Below, one piece after another: positions 1 through 9,121 of a stretch of 64,000 nt of DNA. The notes under the pieces were generated by a model. It saw only the letters and a list, made by a program, of their open reading frames with translations. It did not search any database and was not told the DNA's origin. The stretch's first letter is position 1. Every line of letters begins with the position of its first letter. The position numbers and the translations under genes were made by a program. The stretch covers positions 62,001-126,000 of the forward strand of contig NZ_CP026101.1 in NCBI RefSeq assembly GCF_002902945.1, written 5' to 3'. The stretch comes from Paraburkholderia caribensis (GTDB lineage Bacteria; Pseudomonadota; Gammaproteobacteria; Burkholderiales; Burkholderiaceae).

Positions 1-641
1 TTCGGCTTCACGCCGTGCGCGTAGTAGTTGCCGCCGTGAAAGTCCGGGTCCGAGAGAATCGACGAGCGCGCCACTTCGTTGAACGCGATGTTCTGTGCCG
101 AGAGCTTGGGCGTCGATGCCACGACGATGCAATGCGCGAGCCGCTCCGGATACATCATGCTCCACGCGAGCGCCTGCATGCCGCCGAGACTGCCGCCCAT
201 CACAGCCGCGAATTTCTCGATGCCGAACGTGTCGGCGACGAGCGCCTGCGCGTTCACCCAGTCTTCGACCGTCACGACGGGGAAGCTCGCGCCATACGGA
301 CGGCCCGTCGACGGATCGATGCTCATCGGGCCCGTCGAGCCGAAGCACGAACCGAGATTGTTCACGCCGATCACGAAGAAGCGGTTGGTGTCGAGCGGCT
401 TGCCCGGGCCGACCATGTTGTCCCACCAGCCGACGTTCTTCGGATCATCCGCATAGACGCCCGCCACGTGATGCGACGCGTTGAGTGCGTGGCACACGAG
501 CACGGCATTGCTGCGCGCGGCGTTGAGCGTGCCGTACGATTCGACGACGAGGTCGTAGTTCGCGAGCGAGCTGCCGTTCTGCAGGCGCAGCGGCTCGGAG
601 AAATGCATTGTTTGTGGAGTGACGATCCCGATCGATTCCAT
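1..641 (-). CDS. metX: Homoserine O-acyltransferase MetX (N-terminal part, cut by window edge)
   Basis: MetX activates homoserine by O-acylation (acetyl or succinyl) for methionine synthesis in the cytoplasm. About 213 codons are visible. The translation begins MESIGIVTPQTMHFSEPLRL and continues with an alpha/beta-hydrolase core, including NNLGSCFGSTGP and the nucleophile-elbow motif GGSLGGMQALAW around the catalytic Ser. The start at 641 is preceded by AGAAGG; a downstream ATG at 608 is possible but has no Shine-Dalgarno. The C-terminal Asp/His of the triad and usually a following metW lie outside the window. The acyl donor cannot be decided from this part; related Burkholderia enzymes are often annotated as succinyltransferases. 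Confidence 0.93.
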   Translation of the reverse strand, partial: MESIGIVTPQTMHFSEPLRLQNGSSLANYDLVVESYGTLNAARSNAVLVCHALNASHHVAGVYADDPKNVGWWDNMVGPGKPLDTNRFFVIGVNNLGSCFGSTGPMSIDPSTGRPYGASFPVVTVEDWVNAQALVADTFGIEKFAAVMGGSLGGMQALAWSMMYPERLAHCIVVASTPKLSAQNIAFNEVARSSILSDPDFHGGNYYAHGVKP

Positions 642-881
642 TCATTCCGCCTTCTGACATGGGGCGGCTAAATGGTGTCGGCGATGGCGCGGAAGGAGCG
701 TGTGCGCGGCTGACGACCTCTTTAGCCGCATTTATAGTGAACCGGGATGGATGAACTCCTTCCGCTGGTTCGCGCGCCCGCAATCGAGTCAGCAAATCGG
801 CGCGTTGTGCAATTCTGGACCGTCAAAAACGGTCAAGCGCAGAGTATAGCGGAAAACGCGCCGCGTCTGCGCCGCCCGGTC

Positions 882-1547
882 TTACTGGAGGATCAGGCGC
901 AGTTGCGCGTCGGCCTGTTCAACCGGCGCGCGCGAGAAGCCGCTGCGCACGAAGCGATGCCAGCGCCCGATGATGTAGCTGAGCAAAAGGCTGGCGCGCG
1001 CCACGGGATCGTAGTCGGCGGGGAGCGGGATCGCGCTGTGTTCGGCGTGGCTCGATGCGTCCATCAATCCGAGCCGCAGACATTGCTTGAGCGACGCCTC
1101 GACGCGTTCGAGCAACTGGTTGACGCGTTCGGTGAGCCGCTCGTGTTCGCCGACGAGCGCCTCGCAGGTCAGCACGCGCGTCATGCCGGGATTTTTCGCT
1201 GAAAAATTGAGCAACATGAGCGCGATCGCGCGTGCCTGCAGCACGCCGTTCGGCTCTTTCGCGATGATCTGGTTGATGAGCCCGAAGAGCGTCTGCTCGA
1301 TGAATTCGATCAACCCTTCGAACATCTGCGCCTTGCTCGCGAAATGGCGATACAGCGCCGCCTCCGATACGCCGATGCGCGCGGCCAGCGCCGCGGTGGT
1401 GATTTTTTCGTTCTTCGGCGCCTCCAGCATCGCGGCCAGCGTCTGGAGGATATGTACGCGCCGCTCGCCCGGTTTCAGGCGTGTCGAGCGCGGTGCGGCG
1501 GTTTGGTCTTCGGTTACGTCCTCGTCATGCTTGCGGATAGGCTGCAT
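882..1547 (-). CDS. slmA: Nucleoid occlusion factor SlmA (TetR family)
   Basis: The 221-aa protein is a TetR-type DNA-binding protein. The helix-turn-helix is at about residues 48-72 (TAALAARIGVSEAALYRHF), the signature of SlmA, which binds chromosomal sites and blocks FtsZ ring assembly over the nucleoid. An open frame continues far upstream, but the start at 1547 (MQPIRKHDE) gives the usual family length plus a short polar extension. It follows argB and a HAD phosphatase on the same strand, a gene order common in Burkholderia. The extra ~20 N-terminal residues compared with enteric SlmA are a lineage feature; the assignment rests on the conserved N-terminal half. Confidence 0.88.
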   Translation of the reverse strand: MQPIRKHDEDVTEDQTAAPRSTRLKPGERRVHILQTLAAMLEAPKNEKITTAALAARIGVSEAALYRHFASKAQMFEGLIEFIEQTLFGLINQIIAKEPNGVLQARAIALMLLNFSAKNPGMTRVLTCEALVGEHERLTERVNQLLERVEASLKQCLRLGLMDASSHAEHSAIPLPADYDPVARASLLLSYIIGRWHRFVRSGFSRAPVEQADAQLRLILQ

Positions 1548-1561
1548 GTCTGTCGTCCCTG

Positions 1562-2341
1562 TTATCGCCAGGCCGGATGCTCCGTGAGTGGTTCGATCGG
1601 CCTTCCTGGGCGAGTGCCCAGTCTCAACGATTTTAGCGAACGAATGCATCGATCGACATAGTGCGGGCGACCCGTGCCCGGCAGACGTGCCGGCGAGCCG
1701 TTCGGGCGGGCATGCTGCGGCAGGTGCCCGGTGATCCACACGGTGCGGATGCCGAGCCGCCGATAGTTCTTCAGATGGCTGCGCGTGTCTTCGACGAGCA
1801 CCGCGTCGGCGAGACGCACGTGCGCGTCGCGCATCGCACGGCGCAGCATCGCGTGATCGGGTTTGGCGCGCCAGTAGCGGCGGTCGCGCATGTGCTCGAT
1901 GGCGATCACGCGCTCGAACAGCCGTTCGATGCCCAACTCTTTCAGCACGTCGAGCGCGTAGGCTTCGGGCGCGTTGGTCAGCACGATCTTGCGGCCGGGC
2001 AGCGCGTCGACGAGACACTTCAGGCCGCGCTCGCTGCGCAGCATCGCGCGCAGGTCGGGGAACGTGTGGACGTACTTCAGGAAGTCGTGCGCATCGAGGT
2101 CGTGATGGCGCGTGAGCCCGAGCAGCGCCGCGCCGTAGCGCTGCGTGTAGCCGGTGCGCAGACGGTTCGCTTCGTCGCGCTCGACTTGCAGCGCGTCGAT
2201 GATGTACTGCGTCATTGCGGAGTTGATAGCCGGGAAGATCGCGTGCGACGCGTGATGCAGCGTGTTGTCGAGATCGAACAGCCAGACAGGCGTGCCGGCG
2301 TGAATCTGCGGCCGACGGCGCTTCGGACGGAAAGTGCGCAT
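1562..2341 (-). CDS. HAD-family pyrimidine 5'-nucleotidase
   Basis: This 259-aa protein belongs to the haloacid dehalogenase superfamily, SDT1/pyrimidine 5'-nucleotidase branch, which dephosphorylates nucleoside monophosphates in the cytosol. The catalytic motif I WLFDLDNTLHH (Asp23 and Asp25) is intact. Motif II is in KIVLTNAP (about residues 118-125) and the motif III/IV region is in AKPDHAM and DAVLVEDT. It lies 14 bp upstream of slmA and 227 bp downstream of argB on the same strand. The last ~30 residues are basic and unusual. Substrate preference is inferred from family resemblance only. Confidence 0.85.
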   Translation of the reverse strand: MRTFRPKRRRPQIHAGTPVWLFDLDNTLHHASHAIFPAINSAMTQYIIDALQVERDEANRLRTGYTQRYGAALLGLTRHHDLDAHDFLKYVHTFPDLRAMLRSERGLKCLVDALPGRKIVLTNAPEAYALDVLKELGIERLFERVIAIEHMRDRRYWRAKPDHAMLRRAMRDAHVRLADAVLVEDTRSHLKNYRRLGIRTVWITGHLPQHARPNGSPARLPGTGRPHYVDRCIRSLKSLRLGTRPGRPIEPLTEHPAWR

Positions 2342-2492
2342 GATGTTGCGGCGTGAATTGCGGCGTGAATGATGTCAGGCGTGCGAGGCGGTCCGCTGCC
2401 GTGCGAAACGGGCGGCGCGCGATGCGCGCAGAGGGAAAAGCTCGAGACAGCGCAGGACACTGCGCGAAAGACGGAAGGCCAGTATGCCTTCT

Positions 2493-2525
2493 GCGAAGCA
2501 CGGCGGCCAGCGTGCCGTGCTTCGC
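2493..2525 (-). other. Intercistronic hairpin between argB and the HAD nucleotidase
   Basis: A 12-bp perfect stem (GCGAAGCACGGC paired with GCCGTGCTTCGC) with a 9-nt loop lies in the 227-bp gap after argB. No T-run follows on the minus strand, so it may attenuate or process the transcript rather than end it. The pairing is seen directly; the function is inferred. Confidence 0.45.
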
Positions 2526-2568
2526 GCGATGCGTGAGTTTGCGTGACGCGTGACGTGGCGGACCGCGC

Positions 2569-3468
2569 TCAGTGCGAGCGGATCATCGTGCCGAACGGCT
2601 GCTCCGTCAGGATTTCGAGCAGCACCGAATGCTCGATGCGGCCGTCGATGATGTGCACCGAACGCACGCCGCTCTTCGCGGCGTCGAGCGCCGACGAGAT
2701 TTTCGGCAGCATGCCGCCCGAGATCGTGCCGTCGGCGAACAGCGCGTCGATCTCGCGCGCGGACAGATCGGTCAGCAGCGTGCCTTCCTTGTCCATCACG
2801 CCCGGGATGTTCGTCATCATGACGAGCTTCTCCGCGTTCAGCACGACGGCCAGCTTGCCCGCGACCAGGTCCGCGTTGATGTTGTACGACAGGCCGTCCT
2901 CACCGAAGCCGATGGGCGAAATGACGGGGATGAACGCGTCGTCCTGCAGCGCTTTCACGACGGCGGGGTTGATCGCCTCGACTTCGCCGACCTGGCCGAT
3001 ATCGATGTACTGGCCGGGGTTGTCGCGGTCCGGCATCAGCAGCTTGCGCGCGTGGATCAGGCCGCCGTCCTTGCCCGTCAGACCGACTGCCTGACCGCCG
3101 AAGTGGTTGATCAGCGTGACGATGTCCTGCTGCACTTCGCCGCCCAGCACCCATTCGACGACTTCCATCGTCTCTTCGTCGGTGACGCGCATGCCCTGGA
3201 TGAACGTGCCCTGTTTGCCGATTTTCTTCAACGCCTGATCGATCTGCGGACCGCCGCCGTGCACGATCACCGGGTTGATGCCGACCAGCTTCAGCAGGAT
3301 CACGTCGCGCGCGAAGCCTTGCTTCAGGCGCTCTTCCGTCATCGCGTTGCCGCCGTACTTGATGACGACGGTCTTGCCGTGATACTGGCGGATATAAGGC
3401 AGCGCCTCGGCGAGAATTTCAGCCTTCAGCGTGGGGGCGATCTGGGACAGGTCGGGAGACTCGGACAT
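2569..3468 (-). CDS. argB: N-acetylglutamate kinase ArgB
   Basis: ArgB phosphorylates N-acetyl-L-glutamate with ATP, the second step of arginine synthesis. The 299-aa product has the amino-acid-kinase fold motifs KYGGNAM (about residues 37-43), VIVHGGGPQI (67-76) that binds the acyl-glutamate, and NINADLVAGKLAV in the ATP-binding half. An upstream open frame reaches 3801, but the start at 3468 (MSESPDLSQ) matches the family length. The N-terminal helix (residues ~8-30) before the kinase core resembles that of arginine-sensitive hexameric enzymes, so feedback inhibition is likely but not shown. Confidence 0.95.
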   Translation of the reverse strand: MSESPDLSQIAPTLKAEILAEALPYIRQYHGKTVVIKYGGNAMTEERLKQGFARDVILLKLVGINPVIVHGGGPQIDQALKKIGKQGTFIQGMRVTDEETMEVVEWVLGGEVQQDIVTLINHFGGQAVGLTGKDGGLIHARKLLMPDRDNPGQYIDIGQVGEVEAINPAVVKALQDDAFIPVISPIGFGEDGLSYNINADLVAGKLAVVLNAEKLVMMTNIPGVMDKEGTLLTDLSAREIDALFADGTISGGMLPKISSALDAAKSGVRSVHIIDGRIEHSVLLEILTEQPFGTMIRSH

Positions 3469-3774
3469 GGCGGCGGCTCGGACACGGAAACGGTGAAAAC
3501 AACGCCGGATTGTACACAACTGGCGCGGTGCAATAGTGAAACTGACGTGTGCCGTCGCGGCGATCGCGGCTGTTGTGCCGCAGTGCGGAAAAGCGGATTT
3601 CGAGGGCGCCGGGCGCCTCGTCCGCGCTGCATTTTGCAGCGGTGCGGTGCCTGGTTTGGGCCGTCGCCCGGCTGGTAAGTTCTCTCGCGCAACGGGGAAG
3701 CCCCGCGGCCCGGAAAACCAGGCGAATCGGCGGCGAGCGGGCAGGCGTTTTGCTGATGTGCCGGAAGTGGCATC
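3469..3774. other. Intergenic region upstream of argB
   Basis: This ~306-bp stretch separates argB from the divergent CWC protein gene. It should hold the promoters of both, but no strong -35/-10 pair or repeat could be picked out. The open frames crossing it are arginine- and alanine-rich and look like chance. Confidence 0.5.
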
Positions 3775-3810
3775 ATGTTTGAATCCACTGACCGGTTTCA
3801 TCCCGTTGTC

Positions 3811-4056
3811 ATGAATCCGTCCCCATCCGAACCGACTGAATCTTCCGCAATGTCGAGCGCTCGGTGCCCGCGCTGCCGCCGCGTGTTCGACTGCGGCGGG
3901 CGCGGCGGCCGCGAGGCGTGCTGGTGCGTATCGATGCCCGCCTTGCCCGCCACGGCGCTCGACGCCAGCACCGGCTGTCTATGCCCCGAATGCCTTGCCG
4001 ATGTAATCGCGCGGGCGCGTGCAACGGAAGGAGGCGCCGCGCCCGCGCCGGACTGA
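3811..4056 (+). CDS. Cysteine-rich CWC-family protein
   Basis: A small protein of 81 aa if started at the ATG at 3811; an upstream in-frame ATG at 3775 would give 93 aa. It contains CPRCRRVFDCG, then ACWCVSMP, then CLCPEC, the cysteine spacing typical of the cysteine-rich CWC family (named after its Cys-Trp-Cys). These proteins probably bind a metal such as zinc, but no function is established. It lies alone between argB and the convergent TPR gene. Codon use is like that of its neighbours. Confidence 0.75.
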   Translation: MNPSPSEPTESSAMSSARCPRCRRVFDCGGRGGREACWCVSMPALPATALDASTGCLCPECLADVIARARATEGGAAPAPD

Positions 4057-4079
4057 TGCAACCGGCGCCCTGTGCGGGA

Positions 4080-5702
4080 CTACGCGCGCGAATCCGCCAG
4101 CGCCGCCAGATCGCGCGTCAGCTTGTCGAACACCGGCTCCCACTGTGCGAACTGCGGCTGCCGGTACAAGCTCGCGCTCGGATACCACGGGCTGTCGGTG
4201 CGATCGAGCAGCCAGACCCAATGCGGATTGACATCGAGCAGCACCCACGTGCGCTGCCCGATCGCGCCGCTCAGGTGCGCGACGGACGTGCATACGGTGA
4301 TCACCAGGTCGAGCGCGCCGAGATAGGCGGCGGTGTCGTCGAAGGTTTTGAATTCTGCCGTGTGGTCGGCGATATCGAGTCCTGCCGTGCGGGCTGCCGC
4401 CACTTCGGCTGCGGCGCCGGGCTGCAGCGAATAGAAGGCGACCTTGTCGAGTTCGCGGAAGGCGTCGACGTAGCGTTCCAGGCCGACGCGGCGGAACGGA
4501 TTGCGCTGGTGTCCGTGGCTGCCCGTCCATACGAGTCCGACCTTCAGCCGCTTGTCGCCCGCGAGGCGTTGACGCCAGGCGTCGACGGCTTGCGGATCGG
4601 CTTGCAGATACGGAACAGTCGACGGGATCGTTGCTTCGCGCGTATCGAAGAGCAAAGGCAGCGACAGCAGCGAAACCTCATAGTCGAACTTCGGCAACTG
4701 TTCGACGCCTCCGCCCAGCGTGAATTCGTCGGCGTGTTGCGCGAGCGAGCGTTCCAGCAGCGCGCCCATCTGCGGAAACGAGTTCCAGGCAAGACGTCCG
4801 CCTTCGCGATGCACGCGCTCGGCCAGTAACGGAACATAGCGGCAGAACTGCAGCAGATCGCCCATCCCCTGTTCGCCCCACAGCAGCAGCGTCTTGCCTG
4901 CCAGCGATTCGCCGCGCCAGGCGGGTCCCGGCAGTACGGGGCGTTTGCCCGCCAGTTCCTTCGATCCGTCCCAGCGCGCCTCGTGCTCGCGCCAGCCGTC
5001 GGCGTAGTTGCCGCGCAGCAGGTGGATCATGCTGAGGTTGGAAAGGTACGACGGCACGTCGGGCGCGGCGCGATGCGCAGCCAACGTGAAGCGCTCGGCG
5101 CTGTCCCATTGTTGCGCTTCGCGCAGCGTCTGCCCATGATTGCCGAGCATGACGGTGTTGTCGGGCTGAAGCGCGATCGCGCGCCGCTCGGCTTCGAGCG
5201 CGCTGCCGAGGTCGAAGCGCGCGAGGTGCGACTTGCCCAGATTGGCCCACGCGTTCGCATCGGCGGGATTCTGGTGGAGCGCGGCTTCCAGCAGTTCGGC
5301 CGCTTCCGCCGAAGCCGGATTCGCCGACATCAACGCGCCCGCCAGATTGTTGCGCAGGCTAGGCAGGTCGGGGGCGATGGCGAGCGCATTGCGGTAGGGC
5401 GCGACGGCGTCGACGTGCCGGCTCATCAATTGCAGCGTGAGACCCAGGCGAAAGAGCGCTACGGGATCGTGCGGCGCGAGCGCGGCGCAAGCACGGGCAA
5501 TGGTTTCTGCCTCGCGGCCGCGTTGCCGGGCGGCCAGTTGCTGCGTCATTTCATCGAGCGAATCGGGATCGGTCGGAAACAGGTGTGAAGCGGCCTGGAG
5601 CCAGATGTCATGGGCCTGGCGGTCGCCTTGCTCCAGCGCTGCGACAGCATGACGCAGAAATGTCTGGAAGGAATCCAAAAGAACTTGATGCGGATCAACC
5701 AT
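4080..5702 (-). CDS. TPR protein with glycosyltransferase-like C-terminal domain
   Basis: The 540-aa protein starts MVDPHQVLLDSF. Roughly residues 30-240 form tandem tetratricopeptide repeats (for example NPADANAWANLGKSHLARF, LQPDNTVMLGNHG). Residues ~290-540 resemble the C-terminal Rossmann domain of heptosyl- or O-GlcNAc-type transferases, with LLLWGEQGMGDLLQF, KVGLVWTGSHGHQRNPFR, FYSLQPGA and DLVITVCTSVAHLSGAIG. This layout is common in bacterial protein-glycosylation candidates. The acceptor is unknown and no glycan genes are nearby. It is divergent from regB (114-bp gap). A longer open frame to 5858 overlaps regB's start and is unlikely to be used. Confidence 0.8.
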   Translation of the reverse strand: MVDPHQVLLDSFQTFLRHAVAALEQGDRQAHDIWLQAASHLFPTDPDSLDEMTQQLAARQRGREAETIARACAALAPHDPVALFRLGLTLQLMSRHVDAVAPYRNALAIAPDLPSLRNNLAGALMSANPASAEAAELLEAALHQNPADANAWANLGKSHLARFDLGSALEAERRAIALQPDNTVMLGNHGQTLREAQQWDSAERFTLAAHRAAPDVPSYLSNLSMIHLLRGNYADGWREHEARWDGSKELAGKRPVLPGPAWRGESLAGKTLLLWGEQGMGDLLQFCRYVPLLAERVHREGGRLAWNSFPQMGALLERSLAQHADEFTLGGGVEQLPKFDYEVSLLSLPLLFDTREATIPSTVPYLQADPQAVDAWRQRLAGDKRLKVGLVWTGSHGHQRNPFRRVGLERYVDAFRELDKVAFYSLQPGAAAEVAAARTAGLDIADHTAEFKTFDDTAAYLGALDLVITVCTSVAHLSGAIGQRTWVLLDVNPHWVWLLDRTDSPWYPSASLYRQPQFAQWEPVFDKLTRDLAALADSRA

Positions 5703-5816
5703 TGTTTTGAGCGTTGTGGGTGAAGAATGCCGGGCGCGCCGGAAACGATAAACAACACTATAGTTCCGATCATTCGCTAGATGAATCGGACCCCTCCCAA
5801 CAGGTAAACTCGCAGG

Positions 5817-7121
5817 ATGCACCGCATAACCGTCACCGGCCGGGTCAACCTCGGGCATCTCTTCTGGCTACGCAGTCTTGCCATCATCGGGCAACTCGTG
5901 ACGATTGCGTTCGTCCAGACCTTTGTCGGCGTCAAGCTGCCGTTGCCGGCGATGCTGCTCGTCATCGGGCTCGAAGTGATTTTCAACGCGCTGACGTGGC
6001 TGCGCGTCGCGAGCCAGAAACCCGAGTCGAACCTCGAGCTGTTCGGGCAACTATGGGTCGACCTGGGCGCGCTGTCCGCGCTGCTGTTTCTGTCGGGCGG
6101 CACGACCAATCCGTTCGTTTCGTTGTACCTGCCGTCGCTGGCGATTGCCGCGGCCGTGCTGCCCTGGCAGCTGATGGCGTGGCTCGCGGCATTCGCCGTG
6201 GCGTGCTATGCCGTACTCGGTTTCGAATCGGTGCCGCTCAATCTCGACAATCCCGCGAATCTGTTCGACTACTACCGCGCCGGGATGTGGGTGAACTTCA
6301 TGGTCAGCGTCGGCCTGATCGCGTGGTTCGTGGCGCGCATGTCGCGCGGGCTGCGTCAACGCGACACGGCGCTCGGCGAGGCGCAACAGCGTCTGCTGCG
6401 CGACGAACGCGCGGTGGCGCTGGGCGTGCAGGCCGCGACGGTGGCACATGAGATGGGTACGCCGCTGTCGACCATCGCGATGCTCACGGAAGAGCTGCGC
6501 GATGCCGCGCGCAGCGACGAAGGCCTGAAGGCTTACGCCGCCGACCTCGATATCCTCGACCAGCAGTTGACGCTGTGCACGTCGGCACTTGCGCGCCTGC
6601 GCAGCCGCGCGTCCACGCAAGGCAGCCGCCAGCGTGTCGACGAATGGCTCGACTCGTTCGCCAATCAGTGGCGGCTGCGGCATCCGCACGTCAAGTTCGA
6701 GCGTGTGGGCGAGCCGCCCGCGAACGTCAGTGTCGACGATACGGTCGCCGTCAGCCAGATTCTCACCATCCTGCTCGACAACGCCGCGCGCGCGAGCCGC
6801 GATCACGTGACGCTCGCCGCCAGGCTCGCCGACAACGACTCGATCGACTTCGAAGTCTGCGACGCCGGCCCGGGCGTGCCGGCGTCGCTGCGTGGCTTGC
6901 TGGGCGCTGCGCCCGTCGACAGCACACAGGGCGGGCATGGGGTCGGGCTGTATCTGGCGTTTTCGGCGGCTGCGCGGCTCGGTGGATCGATCGAGCTCAC
7001 GGACGTCAGCGAAATCAAGCCGCGCGGCACGCGCGCAGTATTGCGGTTGCCTTTGGCCCGCGAGCAAACAGACGCGGGCCGGCAGGGCGCCGCGTCGTCC
7101 AATACGGAGAAGCAAGCATGA
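5817..7121 (+). CDS. regB: Redox sensor histidine kinase, RegB/PrrB type
   Basis: This 434-aa membrane kinase has about six N-terminal transmembrane segments (residues ~15-175), then a HisKA domain with the phospho-His motif VAHEMGTPLSTI (His211) and an HATPase domain with DNAARA and GHGVGLYLA. Two RegB hallmarks are visible. One is the ubiquinone-binding heptapeptide GGTTNPF (94-100). The other is Cys254, 43 residues after the His, matching the redox-active dimerisation cysteine. Its stop overlaps the regA start as ATGA at 7118-7121, so the two genes are translationally coupled. It probably reports the respiratory or quinone redox state to RegA. Confidence 0.9.
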   Translation: MHRITVTGRVNLGHLFWLRSLAIIGQLVTIAFVQTFVGVKLPLPAMLLVIGLEVIFNALTWLRVASQKPESNLELFGQLWVDLGALSALLFLSGGTTNPFVSLYLPSLAIAAAVLPWQLMAWLAAFAVACYAVLGFESVPLNLDNPANLFDYYRAGMWVNFMVSVGLIAWFVARMSRGLRQRDTALGEAQQRLLRDERAVALGVQAATVAHEMGTPLSTIAMLTEELRDAARSDEGLKAYAADLDILDQQLTLCTSALARLRSRASTQGSRQRVDEWLDSFANQWRLRHPHVKFERVGEPPANVSVDDTVAVSQILTILLDNAARASRDHVTLAARLADNDSIDFEVCDAGPGVPASLRGLLGAAPVDSTQGGHGVGLYLAFSAAARLGGSIELTDVSEIKPRGTRAVLRLPLAREQTDAGRQGAASSNTEKQA

Positions 7122-7660
7122 GCGATAAGAATTTTCTGGTCATCGACGACGACGAAGTGTTCTCCGGCATCCTCGCGCGCGGTCTGACGCGTCGCGGCTT
7201 CACGGTGTCCGAGGCGCACAACGCCGACGAAGCGATTCGCCTCGCCAATCAGCAGAAGTTCGGGCAGATCACCGTCGATCTGCATCTGGGCAATGACTCC
7301 GGGCTGAATCTCGTCGCGCCGCTGCGCGACCTGCAACCGAATGCGCGGATGCTGGTGCTGACAGGTTATGCGAGCATCGCGACAGCCGTTCAGGCGGTGA
7401 AGGACGGCGCGGACAACTATCTGGCCAAGCCCGCGAACGTCGAAACGATCCTCTCCGCGCTGCAAACGGAAGCGAGCGCATTGCAGGCCGAAGAGGCGAT
7501 CGAAAATCCGACGCCATTGTCGGTTGCACGGCTGGAGTGGGAGCACATCCAGCGCGTGCTCGCGGAAAACGGCGGCAACATTTCGGCGACGGCGCGCGCG
7601 CTGAACATGCATCGACGCACGTTGCAGCGCAAGCTCGCGAAGCGGCCGGTCAAGCAATGA
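7118..7660 (+). CDS. regA: Response regulator RegA/PrrA type
   Basis: A 180-aa two-domain regulator. The receiver (residues ~5-120) has the acidic pocket IDDDE (9-13), phospho-acceptor Asp54 in TVDLHLG, and the conserved Lys in LAKPANVE. A proline-containing linker leads to a Fis-type helix-turn-helix (about 140-175, NISATARALNMHRRTLQRKL), the short form typical of RegA/PrrA/ActR. It lies directly downstream of and overlaps the sensor kinase. By family it would control genes for respiration, carbon or redox balance; direct targets cannot be read here. Confidence 0.92.
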   Translation: MSDKNFLVIDDDEVFSGILARGLTRRGFTVSEAHNADEAIRLANQQKFGQITVDLHLGNDSGLNLVAPLRDLQPNARMLVLTGYASIATAVQAVKDGADNYLAKPANVETILSALQTEASALQAEEAIENPTPLSVARLEWEHIQRVLAENGGNISATARALNMHRRTLQRKLAKRPVKQ

Positions 7661-7690
7661 CCTTGCCGTAGTTTCTTGCGGCCGGACATG

Positions 7691-7730
7691 AAAAAGGGCG
7701 GCGCTCAGCAAGGAGCGCCGCCCTTTTGTT
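7691..7730. terminator. Bidirectional rho-independent terminator between regA and hslU
   Basis: A long stem (AAAAGGGCGGCGCTC pairing with GAGCGCCGCCCTTTT around a short loop) lies between the converging regA and hslU genes. It has a T-run on the plus side and an A-run at the left that serves the minus strand, so it should end both transcripts. Confidence 0.85.
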
Positions 7731-7771
7731 TGGCCTTTCGTTTGGCCCTTTCGCGGGGGTAACGACGCGCG

Positions 7772-9112
7772 TTACAGCACGTAGCGCGACAGGTCCTCGT
7801 CCTGCGCAACCTCGTTCAGCGCGCGATCGACATAAGCCGCGTCGATCACCACGTGCTTGCCGGCGTGATTGCCCGCCGAGAACGAGACTTCCTCGAGCAG
7901 CTTTTCGATGACCGTATAAAGACGGCGTGCGCCGATGTTTTCCGTCTTCTCGTTCACCGAGTAAGCGATTTCCGCAAGACGGCGGATGCCGTCGTCGGCG
8001 AATTCGAGGTGCACGTCTTCCGTTTCGAGCAGCGCCTGGTATTGCTTGACGAGGCTGGCGTCGGTGGCGTCGAGAATCGCTTCGAAGTCCTTCACCGACA
8101 GCGAATCCAGTTCGACGCGAATCGGAAAGCGCCCTTGCAGTTCGGGAATCAGATCGCTCGGCTTCGCAAGATGGAATGCGCCGCTCGCGATGAACAGGAT
8201 GTGATCGGTCTTCACCATCCCGTACTTCGTGTTGATCGTCGTGCCTTCGACGAGCGGCAGCAGATCGCGCTGCACGCCCTGACGCGAGACCTCGCCGCCG
8301 CCGGCTTCGCTGCGCGACGCGATCTTGTCGATTTCATCGAGGAACACGATGCCGTTCTGCTCGACGTTCTGCACGGCCTTCGTCTTGACCTCTTCGTCGT
8401 TGAGCATCTTCGCGGCTTCTTCGTCGGTGAGGAGCTTGAGCGCTTCCTTCACCTTTACCTTGCGGCGCGTCTTCTTGCCGCCGCCCAGGTTCGCGAACAT
8501 CGAGCGGATCTGCTCGGTCATGTCTTCCATGCCCGGCGGGCCCATGATGTCCATCGTGGTTTGCGGCATCTCGATGTCGAGCTCGATTTCCTTGTCGTCG
8601 AGCAGGCCTTCGCGCAGGCGCTTGCGGAACGTCTGACGCGTCGCGTTCGATTCGTCGCCGCCCGACTCTGCGCCCGAGCCGAAGCCGACCGTGCGCGCGC
8701 CCGGCAACAGCGTATCGAGAATGCGGTCTTCGGCGAGATCCTCGGCCTTGGTGCGGACCTTGCGCATTTCGGTTTCGCGCGTCTGCTTGACCGAGATTTC
8801 GATCAGGTCGCGCACGATGCTGTCGACGTCGCGGCCCACGTAACCGACTTCGGTGAACTTGGTCGCTTCGATCTTGATGAACGGCGCGTCGGCGAGCTTC
8901 GCGAGGCGACGCGCGATTTCCGTCTTGCCGACGCCCGTCGGCCCGATCATCAGGATGTTCTTCGGCGTGATTTCCTGGCGCAGCGGGTCGGCGACCTGCT
9001 GGCGGCGCCAGCGGTTACGCAACGCAACCGCGACGGCCTTCTTCGCGCGATTCTGGCCGATGATGTGCTTGTCGAGTTCCGAGACGATCTCGGCGGGAGT
9101 CATGGTGCTCAT
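7772..9112 (-). CDS. hslU: ATP-dependent protease ATPase subunit HslU (ClpY)
   Basis: HslU is the AAA+ unfoldase of the HslUV protease. The 446-aa protein has Walker A GPTGVGKT (57-64), Walker B IVFLDEIDKIA, the pore motif GYVGRD (about 90-95), an acidic I-domain insertion (about residues 110-240), and a C-terminal tail ending LSRYVL, which inserts into HslV. Length and motif order match the family. hslV lies 9 bp upstream on the same strand, so they form one operon. Confidence 0.97.
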   Translation of the reverse strand: MSTMTPAEIVSELDKHIIGQNRAKKAVAVALRNRWRRQQVADPLRQEITPKNILMIGPTGVGKTEIARRLAKLADAPFIKIEATKFTEVGYVGRDVDSIVRDLIEISVKQTRETEMRKVRTKAEDLAEDRILDTLLPGARTVGFGSGAESGGDESNATRQTFRKRLREGLLDDKEIELDIEMPQTTMDIMGPPGMEDMTEQIRSMFANLGGGKKTRRKVKVKEALKLLTDEEAAKMLNDEEVKTKAVQNVEQNGIVFLDEIDKIASRSEAGGGEVSRQGVQRDLLPLVEGTTINTKYGMVKTDHILFIASGAFHLAKPSDLIPELQGRFPIRVELDSLSVKDFEAILDATDASLVKQYQALLETEDVHLEFADDGIRRLAEIAYSVNEKTENIGARRLYTVIEKLLEEVSFSAGNHAGKHVVIDAAYVDRALNEVAQDEDLSRYVL

Positions 9113-9121
9113 CGTGTGTCC

